From assembly GCA_011051825.1 (NCBI GenBank), contig DRKH01000348.1, positions 1 through 17,375 on the forward strand: 17,375 nucleotides of DNA. The letters run 5' to 3'. Below are positions 1 to 7,207 of the stretch, in pieces. The notes below the pieces were generated by a model. That model saw nothing but the letters and a program-made list of their open reading frames with translations. It ran no database searches and had not been told where the DNA came from. How positions within the stretch are numbered: the first letter of the stretch is position 1; every line of letters starts with the position of its first letter. The stretch comes from Desulfobulbus sp. (lineage in GTDB: Bacteria; Desulfobacterota; Desulfobulbia; Desulfobulbales; Desulfobulbaceae). Position numbers and translations under genes: made by a program.

Positions 1-214
1 CTACGTGTTTTCATATACCTTGAAGATGTAAGCCGTTACAGGTGCCCCGAATTTGCGCAGGCGCGCATGGCAGCAGGTAAGCGAGCCTGCGAGACTCCGG
101 GTAAGCGAGCCTGCGAGACTCCGGGTAAGCGAGCCTGCGAGACTCCGATAGCCCTCTATGCGGGCATGCGTGACCGCGTGACCGCGTGAAGGCGGGGTGC
201 CTGTGACTGCTTAC
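1..214 (+). repeat. Intergenic inverted-repeat element, copy A (plus orientation, left end cut by window)
   Basis: This starts with a head motif (ctacgtgttttcat at 1-14) that recurs elsewhere in the window. Two 22-nt arms follow, 28-49 (gtaagccgttacaggtgccc...) and 193-214 (...ggggtgcctgtgactgc ttac). They are reverse complements at 18 of 22 positions. Three of the four mismatches become G-U wobbles if the plus strand is RNA, so 21 of 22 positions can pair. The loop carries three perfect 24-bp tandem repeats (76-147) and a short tgaccgcg duplication at about 171-186. An inverted copy lies at 1033-1262. No coding potential was seen. Its nature (MITE-like, or a structured RNA) is not established. 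Confidence 0.75.
76..147 (+). repeat. 24-bp tandem repeat, three perfect copies
   Basis: The unit starts ggtaagcgagcctgcgag and ends actccg. It occurs without change at 76-99, 100-123 and 124-147, inside the loop of element copy A. The same unit is present twice, in inverted orientation, in copy B. The copy-number difference fits slippage or unequal recombination inside the element. Confidence 0.9.
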
Positions 215-249
215 GGATTTTCAGGGCTTGCTCAACCATAATTTTATAT

Positions 250-322
250 TCCGAGGCGCACTTTGAACATTCGGGGGAGTCCACTTTGAGCAAACCTGGG
301 GGCTGGTGTGGACTATTTCGGA
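250..322. mobile_element. Possible remnant of an insertion-sequence end (IS21-like multiple-site end)
   Basis: Two degenerate direct repeats of about 22 bp, each built on cactttga(a/g)ca followed by a G-run, lie back to back at about 260-302. A 7-bp inverted repeat, agtccac (278-284) and gtggact (308-314), brackets the second. Arrays of short repeated transposase sites are typical of IS21-family ends, and the layout reminded me of them. No transposase gene is present, so this is a guess about a remnant that precedes arsR. Confidence 0.25.
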
Positions 323-374
323 TTGAATATAAAAAAGGATTGCCGATATCCGGTTATGCAGATATATAGAAAAT

Positions 375-722
375 ATGCAAACAACGGCTCAACTCTTTAA
401 GGCCCTTTCCGAAGAGGTTCGTTTACGGATCATGGCCCTTCTCATTGAGGGCGAACTCTGTGTCTGCGACTTGATGGTTGTTCTTGATATGCCGCAGTCA
501 ACGATTTCCCGACATCTTGCCTATCTCCGTAATGGAGGGCTGGTTACAGGAGAACGTCGAGGTGTCTGGATGTATTACCGGCTGGCGGATGGGAAAAATG
601 AACTGGCAAAGGATCTGCTCAGGGTCTTGTCCGACCACCTCCTGCTGTTGACGGTTATCAGGCAGGACCGGAAAACGCTTGCCCGTTATCTTGCCGAAAA
701 AAAGAGTGATTCCTGCCGTTGA
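375..722 (+). CDS. ArsR/SmtB-family metal(loid)-responsive repressor
   Basis: The 115-residue product has the size and layout of ArsR-family winged-helix repressors. These bind DNA as dimers and release it when a metal or metalloid binds. The motif ELCVCDL (residues 27-33) is the alpha-3 site of arsenic sensors, with Cys29 and Cys31 present. The third Cys position of the classic E. coli type is Met34. The recognition helix is PQSTISRHLAYLRNGGLV (40-57) and the wing is about 58-70. Another Cys lies near the C-terminus (DSCR). No arsenic resistance gene or other target is adjacent, so it is an orphan. The Shine-Dalgarno is weak. A possible promoter is TTGCCG (340-345), 17 nt, TATATA (363-368), which would place the transcript start almost at the ATG. 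Inverted copies of a repeat element flank the gene. The family is secure; the ligand is inferred. Confidence 0.9.
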   Translation: MQTTAQLFKALSEEVRLRIMALLIEGELCVCDLMVVLDMPQSTISRHLAYLRNGGLVTGERRGVWMYYRLADGKNELAKDLLRVLSDHLLLLTVIRQDRKTLARYLAEKKSDSCR

Positions 723-1032
723 ACTAAAGGGCGCCTGAAGGTACGTCTTCAGGTTGCAGCAATCCGCGGGCATAGCTTTGCCGGTACCTGTTTCAGGAGC
801 ACTCATCTTCCTGATTACGTACAAAGCTCAGTTTTTCACAAATCAGGGATAACATCGCTTGTTCATCCGGATTGCAGAACCCCGTAAATTCATCACAAAT
901 TCGCTGGGTTCATAATACCCTTTGGTATTCAGCGATGGTATCCCTTGTATCAGGCTGAGGATTGTAGGTAATCAGATTCATCTTTGCGCGGTCAGATCGG
1001 CCGGTATGGCGATCGCCTATAGCCTGGTCGAG

Positions 1033-1262
1033 GTAAGTGATCAGGGGCACAGCACGGAGTCTCGTCCCTCGCTTACCTCTTCGCACGGTCGCGCCTGCAC
1101 GCATAGAGGGGCTATCGGAGTCTCGCAGGCTCGCTTACCCGGAGTCTCGCAGGCTCGCTTACCTGCTGCCAGTCGCGCCTGCACGAATCTACGGCACCCC
1201 TGATCACTTACAGGTTTAAGGTAGATGAAAACACATAGTTGCTAATCCTGTGACCAGTTACT
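1033..1262 (-). repeat. Intergenic inverted-repeat element, copy B (minus orientation)
   Basis: On the minus strand this reads like copy A: head motif taactggtcacagg, then actatgtgttttcat (1262-1228), an arm (1211-1194), a loop and a return arm (1050-1033). The outer 15 bp of the arms (1033-1047 and 1197-1211) pair perfectly. The next two positions are G-U wobbles only on the minus strand. The loop holds two 24-bp repeats (1116-1139 and 1140-1163) and a block matching the 'atagccc(c)tctatgc' of copy A. With copy A it forms an inverted pair around arsR and about 300 bp of unidentified DNA (723-1032). Confidence 0.75.
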
Positions 1263-1306
1263 GGTCGAGCTGACTGCATACTGTGTGTCGCTCCCTGTTC
1301 CCCCTG

Positions 1307-1330
1307 AAAAAAAGTCGTCGCCGGGACGAC
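1307..1330 (-). terminator. Terminator-like hairpin on the minus strand
   Basis: On the minus strand a perfect 6-bp stem, gtcgtc/gacgac (1330-1325 and 1319-1314), has a 5-nt loop and is followed by seven T (1313-1307). This is the form of an intrinsic terminator. No minus-strand gene ends here, so either it ends a short unseen transcript or it is fortuitous. Confidence 0.4.
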
Positions 1331-1401
1331 GCCCCGTCCCGACCCTGTGTGACGGGTGATGCCCGCCCGGCCCTTACCTTGTATTTCATTGCACTTCCGT
1401 C

Positions 1402-1423
1402 GATCCGGTTCGGATCTTTTTTT
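1402..1423 (+). terminator. Terminator-like hairpin on the plus strand
   Basis: The stem gatccg (1402-1407) and cggatc (1411-1416) is closed by gtt and followed directly by seven T (1417-1423). It lies about 700 bp after arsR and 200 bp before the cytochrome gene. It would shield the cytochrome gene from upstream transcription, or end a small RNA arising from the 1263-1400 region. The rest of 1263-1544 shows nothing I could assign. Confidence 0.45.
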
Positions 1424-1625
1424 GCCGAGAATAATCGGTTACCTCCAGCCCCAGTCGACTGCCTGATAATCTCCTGCCAGCCCTTGGTAAAATTGCTCAA
1501 CCCCCTCCGGCACAAGAACTTCCAGTAACTTTTATAAATTGTAATTGGCATATCTGTTGCAAATAACCATATCGGAAGAACACACACATTGTGTGATACT
1601 CATTATGTTCAAACCAGGAGGGACC

Positions 1626-3668
1626 ATGAACATGAAAATCGTGTTGATAATGGCGATTATACTTGCTGCTCACGCTGCCTATGCAGACGACAGGAGCATT
1701 CAAATGACGGCCGGACCGGATCCGGTTGCACCGGGTCAGACCGTACAGTTGACCTGTACCGGAACCGGGGAGTGGGAAGACGCCCTGGAAAAGGCAAGGA
1801 TTACCATAACAGACGCAGAAGAAAGGAAAGTTGTTGAAAAGGTCGAGATGGATCGTGACGGGATGACGGCAAGCTACGCCTATGTCGTTCCGCAACAGGG
1901 CCCGGCTGGGATGTGGGAATATAAATGTAAACTTGATGACGGCGAACATGATAAGGATAAAAAGAGTACATTTACCGTTGCCGCCGACGCGGGCAGCGGT
2001 GCTTCCGATGGCGATTCAGGTGATTCCGGGTCGGATGCCGGCGGCAGCGGCGATGCAGTAGCCGCCCATCAGTCCATTACCACCTATGATGGCCCGGCAA
2101 CCTGTATTGGCTGTCACCGGGTGGAAGCCGAGGAAATGCTGGCAAGCCTGCACATGCAGTGGAGCGGGCCTACGCCTGAGCTGACCAATACCAGCGGGGA
2201 AAACCTGGGTAAGGCCGTCGGCGGGATCAACACCTTCTGCACCTACGCAATGTCGTCAAAAGGCGCCTGCTTCAGCTGTCACATCCGGGCTGACGGCAAT
2301 GCGCCCCATCCTCCGGAATTGACCGACGTCGACTGTCTGATGTGTCATAACGACACCTACCAGCGAAAGTTTGTCAGGGACCCCGGTAACAATGTAACCG
2401 TAGAGAATGTTCTTGGTGAAACAAAGACCTATGTCTTCGGCAAGGTCGATGCCCTGGGCAATTACACCACTGTTCCCGACTTTGAAAAAATGCCTGCCGG
2501 GACCACCATGGTTGATCTGGCAAGAACCGTACATCTGCCGACCAGGAAATCCTGTCTGCGCTGCCATGCCAAGGCCGGCGGCGGCGACTGGACCAAGCGT
2601 GGGGATATGGGGCTGAATACGGCCAGTCCGACCGTGGATGAGGATGTCCATATGTCGCCTGACGGTGCCGATTTGACCTGTACTTCCTGTCATTTGACCC
2701 AGTCCGGTCATACCGTTGGCGGACGCGGCATCGATTTACGGCAGACCGAGGCGCCGGCCCCGACCTGTCAGGCGTGTCACAGCTCGTCTCCACATGGCGA
2801 CGATACCCTGGACCGACATGCCAGGGGCCAGGTGAGCTGTCAGGTCTGTCATATTCGTTCTTTTGGCAAGGGTGGAGCAACCGAAATGTCCCGTGACTGG
2901 CGTGTCCCGACCTGGAACCCCGCCTTCTGTGCCGGTCAAGGCGGTTTTGTCGGTGAGGAAATTAAGGAATCTTTTGTCGAGCCCGAATACACCTGGTTCG
3001 ACGGCACCTCATATGTCTATAACATCGGCGAGATCATTGAGCCGGACAGCCAGGGCATCTATCATATGGCCAGGGCCAATGGCAGAATATTTGACGGCAA
3101 GTCAAGTATTGTTCCCATTAAGAGACATCTAAGCGTCATGCCCCTGCACGAAAGCGGGCGGATCGTCCCCCCATCGATCATGTGGATGTTCATGACCGGC
3201 GATTTCGACCTCGCCGTCCGGAAAGGCATGGAAGATCAGGGGATGACCGGCAAGTATACCATTGTCGAGGCGGATGCCGAAATGCTGATCAGCCATGGGG
3301 TGGACCCCAAAGAGAAGGCTCCGACCTGTACGGAGTGCCATGATTTTTCAGGGCGAACGCCCGATGGTACCGGTATGTTGCCTTTCACCAGACTCGGCTA
3401 TCATCAGGTTCCGGCCAGGGTGGAATCCTGTACTCTGTGTCATGATGCAGAAACACTTTCCTGGGAGGAGACCCACAAAAAGCATACCGGTTCAGGAGAG
3501 GAGGCGATGTCATGTACCAGCTGCCATACCGGAGAACCCACCGGCCTGGTTGCGGCCGAAGGTGAGCTTTGCAGACAGTGTCATGACTATGAATCCTGGG
3601 AAGGCCGTAAAGGGCATGAAAAGCATGTTAAAAAGGGGGTAGAGTGTGTCCGCTGTCATACCTTCTAA
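1626..3668 (+). CDS. Secreted dodecaheme cytochrome c with N-terminal Ig-like domain
   Basis: The 680-residue product is predicted to act in the periplasm or at the cell surface as an electron-transfer multiheme cytochrome. The ATG at 1626 has a strong Shine-Dalgarno (caggaggga, 1615-1623). An in-frame ATG at 1545 would place 27 residues before the signal peptide. The signal peptide spans about 1-20 and ends HAAYA before DDRS. Residues 21-120 look like a beta-sandwich domain with Cys44 and Cys101 as a possible disulfide. A Ser/Gly/Asp linker spans about 122-145. Twelve CXXCH heme sites follow, from CIGCH at 160 to CVRCH at 674. A stretch NTFCTYAMSSKGACFSCH, then VDCLMCH, resembles the octaheme tetrathionate-reductase/hydroxylamine-oxidoreductase-like group, so an enzymatic role is possible but not shown. 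It stands alone, with non-coding DNA on both sides. Confidence 0.9.
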   Translation: MNMKIVLIMAIILAAHAAYADDRSIQMTAGPDPVAPGQTVQLTCTGTGEWEDALEKARITITDAEERKVVEKVEMDRDGMTASYAYVVPQQGPAGMWEYKCKLDDGEHDKDKKSTFTVAADAGSGASDGDSGDSGSDAGGSGDAVAAHQSITTYDGPATCIGCHRVEAEEMLASLHMQWSGPTPELTNTSGENLGKAVGGINTFCTYAMSSKGACFSCHIRADGNAPHPPELTDVDCLMCHNDTYQRKFVRDPGNNVTVENVLGETKTYVFGKVDALGNYTTVPDFEKMPAGTTMVDLARTVHLPTRKSCLRCHAKAGGGDWTKRGDMGLNTASPTVDEDVHMSPDGADLTCTSCHLTQSGHTVGGRGIDLRQTEAPAPTCQACHSSSPHGDDTLDRHARGQVSCQVCHIRSFGKGGATEMSRDWRVPTWNPAFCAGQGGFVGEEIKESFVEPEYTWFDGTSYVYNIGEIIEPDSQGIYHMARANGRIFDGKSSIVPIKRHLSVMPLHESGRIVPPSIMWMFMTGDFDLAVRKGMEDQGMTGKYTIVEADAEMLISHGVDPKEKAPTCTECHDFSGRTPDGTGMLPFTRLGYHQVPARVESCTLCHDAETLSWEETHKKHTGSGEEAMSCTSCHTGEPTGLVAAEGELCRQCHDYESWEGRKGHEKHVKKGVECVRCHTF

Positions 3669-3702
3669 GCTCGCAACTGCGGGTTTCGAGTTGCAGACGG
3701 GT

Positions 3703-3850
3703 ACCCGGTCACAGGCCACATAACGTATGTTTTCATGTTGCAGGGAATTGAACGTTGTTCCAGGTGCCCCGGATTCGAAGTCTGCGCTTATCTGTGCAGA
3801 TGCGATGAGCCGACGAGACTTCGAAGACGGGGTGCCGACTTACGCAACCA
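3703..3850 (+). repeat. Intergenic inverted-repeat element, copy C (plus orientation)
   Basis: The head motif ggtcacagg (3707-3715), then taacgtatgttttcat (3721-3736), is followed by a hairpin. Its 21-nt arms are 3763-3783 (ggtgccccgg...) and 3816-3836 (...acggggtgcc), complementary at 17 of 21 positions. The two mismatches in ggtgcccc/ggggtgcc are G-U wobbles on the plus strand. The loop contains the palindrome atctgtgcagat. It lies just after the cytochrome gene and leads into the 94-bp tandem array. Confidence 0.7.
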
Positions 3851-3872
3851 GTAGGTGATGGATAAAATAACA

Positions 3873-4167
3873 TTTTCGGATAAACCAGCACGGCTGGACC
3901 AGGTTTTCCGTCCCCAGCTACAACGAACCATGAAAATAGCCTGAAACGACAGTGCTTCGCGGGCTATTTTCGGATAAACCAGCACGGCTGGACCAGGTTT
4001 TCCGTCCCCAGCCACAACGAACCATGAAAATAGCCTGAAACGACAGTGCTTCGCAGGCTATTTTCGGATAAACCAGCATGGCTGGATCAGGTTTTCCATC
4101 CCCAGCCACAACGAACCATGAAAATAGCCTGAAACGACACAGCTCCGTGGGCTGTTTTCGGATAAAA
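3873..4167 (+). repeat. 94-bp tandem repeat, three units plus a partial fourth, hairpin-rich
   Basis: The units are 3873-3966, 3967-4060 and 4061-4154; a fragment at 4155-4167 repeats only ttttcggataaa. Each unit has (1) a short hairpin ccagc-ac/tg-gctgg, (2) an overlapping longer stem ggctgg...ccagc(c/t), extended by a pair that is C-G in units 1 and 2 and T-A in unit 3, and (3) a 10-bp stem aaaatagcct with (a/g)ggct(a/g)tttt. The third stem is kept in all units, using G-U pairs on the plus strand. No convincing protein is encoded; the minus-strand reading frames simply follow the repeat. A possible origin is duplication of a structured RNA module. An intrinsic terminator follows at 4181. 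Confidence 0.85.
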
Positions 4168-4180
4168 ACCATTTCATGTA

Positions 4181-4213
4181 AGGGGCCGGCGGTTGCAGTC
4201 GGCTCCTTTTTTT
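4181..4213 (+). terminator. Intrinsic terminator after the 94-bp repeat array
   Basis: The stem aggggccggc (4181-4190) pairs with gtcggctcct (4198-4207) over 10 bp, including two G-U pairs, with a 7-nt loop and seven T (4207-4213). It is the best plus-strand terminator in the window. It lies about 510 bp after the cytochrome stop and immediately after the repeat array. It therefore ends either a long 3' untranslated region or a separate transcript carrying the repeats, and it insulates ftsH. Confidence 0.75.
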
Positions 4214-4428
4214 ATGGCTTTGGCACCGTGCCTTCAGTCGATTTTTTTGCCCCGAGAGTTTTGAAATAATACGCTTCTTCTTTCATCGGGCCCAACTGGT
4301 CGAGCGGGCAAAAAATTGTTTCACCTTTTACATGTCTTGCATTTTCGGGTTTTTTGTTTATTGTTTTTTTGCAATATGCCACGCTCGATAATATCTTTAA
4401 TTTCCATGGAAAAAGCTGAGGATCAGGA

Positions 4429-6327
4429 ATGAAGCAAGCAAAGTTTACGTTCGGAAACGGAAAAAAACCGGAAATTGAGATCAATAAGACCAGTAGTGAA
4501 AAATTCTGGCAGAATCCAAATTTCACCTTCTGGCTCTATCTTATTTTTATCCTGATTTCTTTTCAGTTCTATCAGGGCTATCAGCAGGCCCGGCAGGAGG
4601 AGATTCCCTACAGTGAGTTTCTGTCCTATGTGAATAAGCATGAAGTGGCCGAGGCAGTGGTCACCGACCGGGTGATCACCGGCACCCTGACGCTGAAGGA
4701 TAAAAAAACCAATAAGCCGCGGAGATTTATCACCGTACCGATGATGTGGAATAATGACCTGGCCATGACCCTGGAAAAACAAGGGGTCACGTATACCGTA
4801 CGTCAGAATAGCAACTGGCTGGGGAAATTTCTGGTCAACTGGGTCCTGCCCTTTGGTCTGCTTTTTCTGTTCTGGGGCTGGATGGCCAAGCGGATGGGCA
4901 CCATGGGGCAGGGCGTACTTAATATCGGCAATAAGATTCATATTCATCCCGATGACCAGCCCAAGGTCACCTTTGATGATGTGGCCGGAGCGGAAGAGGC
5001 CAAGCAGGAATTGAAAGAGAGTGTTGATTTTCTCAAAGACCCGACCCAGATCCAGGAACTGGGTGGCCGAATGCCCAAAGGGGTACTGATGGTCGGCCCT
5101 CCGGGTACCGGTAAAACGCTGCTGGCCCGTGCCGTCTCCGGTGAATCCGGGGTGCCTTTTTTCTCGATCAGCGGATCGGAATTCATCGAGATGTTTGTCG
5201 GTGTCGGGGCAGCCAGGGTACGGGAACTCTTTGAACAGGCCAGAAAAAAGGCACCCTGTATTATTTTTATCGATGAGCTGGACGCCATTGGTCGGGCCCG
5301 TGGTGCCGGACCGGTCATGGGCGGGCATGATGAACGGGAACAGACCCTTAATCAGATCCTTACCGAGATGGACGGATTTGACCCTTCCACCGGTGTGGTG
5401 GTTATGGCGGCTACCAATCGTCCGGAAATTCTTGACAAGGCCCTGTTGCGGGCCGGTCGTTTTGATCGCCAGATACTGGTGGACAAACCGGACCTCAGGG
5501 ATCGGGCCGCAATCTTGAAACTCCATTCAAAGAAGCTGGAGCTGGATAATGATGTGGATCTGGCGGTCGTGGCCCAGCGGACCCCGGGTTTTACCGGCGC
5601 CGATCTGGAAAACATCTGTAATGAGGCCGCCATTCAGGCCCTGCGACGCAAGGGAAAATCGGTGACCATGAAGGATTTTGAGGCGGCCATTGACCGGATT
5701 ATTGCCGGACCGGAGAAAAAACACCGGGCCCTCAATCCGGAGGAAAAAAACCGGGTCGCCTTTCATGAGTCCGGTCATACCCTGGTGGCGGTCACCGTGC
5801 CCACCGGTGAGCCGGTACACAAGGTTTCCATTATTCCCCGTGGTATTGCGGCCCTGGGCTATACCATGCAGCTGCCGGTGGAAGAAAAATTCCTGTCCAC
5901 CGAGGCTGAGCTCAGAGATCAGATTGCCATTCTCCTGGGCGGCAGAGTCGCCGAAGAGATTGTCTTTGGCGACATATCCTCCGGCGCCTCCAACGACCTG
6001 GAACGGGCTTCGGAAATTGCCCGCTCCATGATCACCCGGCTGGGCATGAGTAAAAAGCTCGGCCCCATCACCTATGGCCGGTCACAGGACCTGCAATATC
6101 TGGGTATCCAGGGCCAGGAAGAGCGTAATTTCAGCGAGGCCACTGCCCAGATGATTGATGAGGAAACCCGGCAGATTGTGGAAGAGCAGCACCAGCGGGC
6201 CATTGATATTCTCACTGAAAAACGGACAGTCCTTAAGGCCTTAGCCACCCGCCTGGAAGAGAAAGAGGTCATCAGTGGAGAGGAGGTCAATGAGGTTATT
6301 GGGACTGCCGAGGCCAAAGGGAAGTAA
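4429..6327 (+). CDS. ftsH: ATP-dependent zinc metalloprotease FtsH
   Basis: The 632-residue product is the membrane-bound AAA+ protease that degrades misfolded membrane proteins and selected regulators. The layout is complete. Transmembrane segments lie at about 33-50 and 134-152, with a periplasmic domain between them. Walker A is GPPGTGKT (223-230) and Walker B is IIFIDELD (278-285). The second region of homology ends RAGRFDRQ, with Arg344 and Arg347 as arginine fingers; Ala342 replaces the usual Pro. The zinc site is HESGH (446-450), with Asp523 in SNDLERA as the expected third ligand. The C-terminus is a helical tail rich in Glu. GAGG lies 7 nt before the ATG. A -10-like taatat near 4387-4392 could be part of the promoter, but no clear -35 was found. 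The gene appears to be a single unit after a terminator. Confidence 0.98.
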   Translation: MKQAKFTFGNGKKPEIEINKTSSEKFWQNPNFTFWLYLIFILISFQFYQGYQQARQEEIPYSEFLSYVNKHEVAEAVVTDRVITGTLTLKDKKTNKPRRFITVPMMWNNDLAMTLEKQGVTYTVRQNSNWLGKFLVNWVLPFGLLFLFWGWMAKRMGTMGQGVLNIGNKIHIHPDDQPKVTFDDVAGAEEAKQELKESVDFLKDPTQIQELGGRMPKGVLMVGPPGTGKTLLARAVSGESGVPFFSISGSEFIEMFVGVGAARVRELFEQARKKAPCIIFIDELDAIGRARGAGPVMGGHDEREQTLNQILTEMDGFDPSTGVVVMAATNRPEILDKALLRAGRFDRQILVDKPDLRDRAAILKLHSKKLELDNDVDLAVVAQRTPGFTGADLENICNEAAIQALRRKGKSVTMKDFEAAIDRIIAGPEKKHRALNPEEKNRVAFHESGHTLVAVTVPTGEPVHKVSIIPRGIAALGYTMQLPVEEKFLSTEAELRDQIAILLGGRVAEEIVFGDISSGASNDLERASEIARSMITRLGMSKKLGPITYGRSQDLQYLGIQGQEERNFSEATAQMIDEETRQIVEEQHQRAIDILTEKRTVLKALATRLEEKEVISGEEVNEVIGTAEAKGK

Positions 6328-6646
6328 ACAGAGAGTTCTTAGAGAGACAGCCGTCATGTTGAGAGTTTCTTCCATTATAGGGCTTGGGGTATGTGTATAA
6401 TGTTGTGGATTAGTATAAATTGGATCAGCAAATAATAGAGCAACAGACCGATGCAGCTCAGCAACAAGTACGACGGCGGGTCAAGCTCTTTTGAGGTGAT
6501 CGACCATGGCCTGATCTGCAGAGTCTTTGTCTCTATTCCCGTGGCTTGACAGAAGGTCAAGGATACTTATTGTTTAATTAGTTGATATTGTTAGGGTAAG
6601 GTCTTTTTCTCTATGGCTGAAATTATTAGAAGAGTGCTCAAGAATT
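6328..6646. other. Non-coding gap after ftsH
   Basis: This holds no clear terminator and no repeat copy. The only item of note is a 32-codon plus-strand frame at 6451-6549 (MQLSNKYDGGSSSF...). It lacks a convincing Shine-Dalgarno and could be a gene remnant or chance. A 16-codon frame (6613-6663) overlaps the start of the next gene. Confidence 0.5.
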
Positions 6647-6961
6647 ATGACAACGATACCTGATCCAATAAGTGGTAACTGGTATTGCCATCTGGACAAG
6701 GGGCAACGTTTCCAGGTTGTGGCAGTTGATGAGAAATCGAAGACCGTTGAGGTGCAGGATTTTGATGGCAATGTACATGAATATGATTGTGAAAACTGGT
6801 ACCAAATGGAGATAGAGCTGTGCGAAGCGCCGGAAAACTGGTCCGGTCCTTTGGAGATTGATAATGTGGATGATTTAGGTACGGACATTACCGACACCCC
6901 TCGTTCGGATTGGAATGAACCTGCAGACGTCTTTGCGCCCAAACCGGAAAGAGAAGAATAA
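6647..6961 (+). CDS. Small acidic conserved protein, DUF6763-like
   Basis: The 104-residue soluble protein has no signal peptide. The N-terminal part, from PDPISGNWYCHLDKGQRFQVVAVD, reads like a small beta-barrel of the type that begins 'PDPxxGNWYxHxxKGQxFxVVAxDE'. An acidic middle follows, with ENWSGPL and DDLG motifs, and a Pro-rich tail containing DWNEPAD. From memory this pattern matches DUF6763, whose function is unknown. The Trp-rich motifs and the spacing support a real gene. The Shine-Dalgarno (agaagag) is further from the ATG than usual. The fragment of pcm follows 2 nt after the stop. No function is assigned. Confidence 0.75.
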   Translation: MTTIPDPISGNWYCHLDKGQRFQVVAVDEKSKTVEVQDFDGNVHEYDCENWYQMEIELCEAPENWSGPLEIDNVDDLGTDITDTPRSDWNEPADVFAPKPEREE

Positions 6962-6963
6962 CC

Positions 6964-7113
6964 CGGCATTACACGGGAATATCTGCATTTGCACCCGAGG
7001 TTATGGAGGCCGTTGCCAGGGTGCCAGGGGATGCGTTTGTACCTGACAAGCTGAAACCATGGGCGTATGAGAACATACCATTACCCATCGGTAACGATCA
7101 GACCATTTCTTAA
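6964..7113 (+). pseudogene. pcm: Remnant of protein-L-isoaspartate O-methyltransferase (N-terminal part)
   Basis: Without a start codon, the frame reads RHYTGISAFAPEVMEAVARV, then PGDAFVPDKLKPWA, then YENIPLPIGNDQTIS and a stop. The series EVMEAVARVP, AFVP and PLPIGxxQTIS is the conserved N-terminal region of Pcm, which repairs isoaspartyl residues. In full-length enzymes QTISQPYIVA continues into the SAM-binding domain. Here a stop comes right after QTIS and no methyltransferase domain follows. About 49 codons of a protein usually over 200 residues long remain. It is a decayed gene fragment between the DUF6763-like gene and amrS. Confidence 0.8.
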
Positions 7114-7207
7114 GAATTAAAACGAACACCATCCACCTGATATACCATACCATTTTTCATGATTTTTTTTTGCATGGATGGTTCCATGACGAAAGGGGGG
7201 CAGACAC

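Noticed and set aside
76..147. 24-bp repeats as a CRISPR array
   Set aside because: The copies are directly adjacent with no spacers, so this is a plain tandem repeat.
734..753. 7-bp hairpin cctgaag/cttcagg just after arsR
   Set aside because: No T-tract follows, so it is not called a terminator, though it could protect the transcript end.
910..1104. Minus-strand frame, with same-frame sequence after its stop (FTGFCNPDEQAMLSLICEKL) toward 790
   Set aside because: Looks slightly protein-like and could be a decayed gene, but no family was recognised, a stop interrupts it, and its upstream part runs into repeat copy B.
3788..4172. Minus-strand reading frames repeating a Gly-Arg-Lys-rich peptide
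   Set aside because: They simply follow the 94-bp DNA repeat. Variation among units preserves RNA stems and not codons.
4423..5526. Long 367-codon frame antisense to ftsH
   Set aside because: Fully overlaps the conserved AAA+ domain of ftsH, and the product has low-complexity His/Gly/Gln character without domains.
6451..6549. 32-codon plus-strand frame after ftsH
   Set aside because: No clear Shine-Dalgarno and no known family; kept only as a note in the gap entry.
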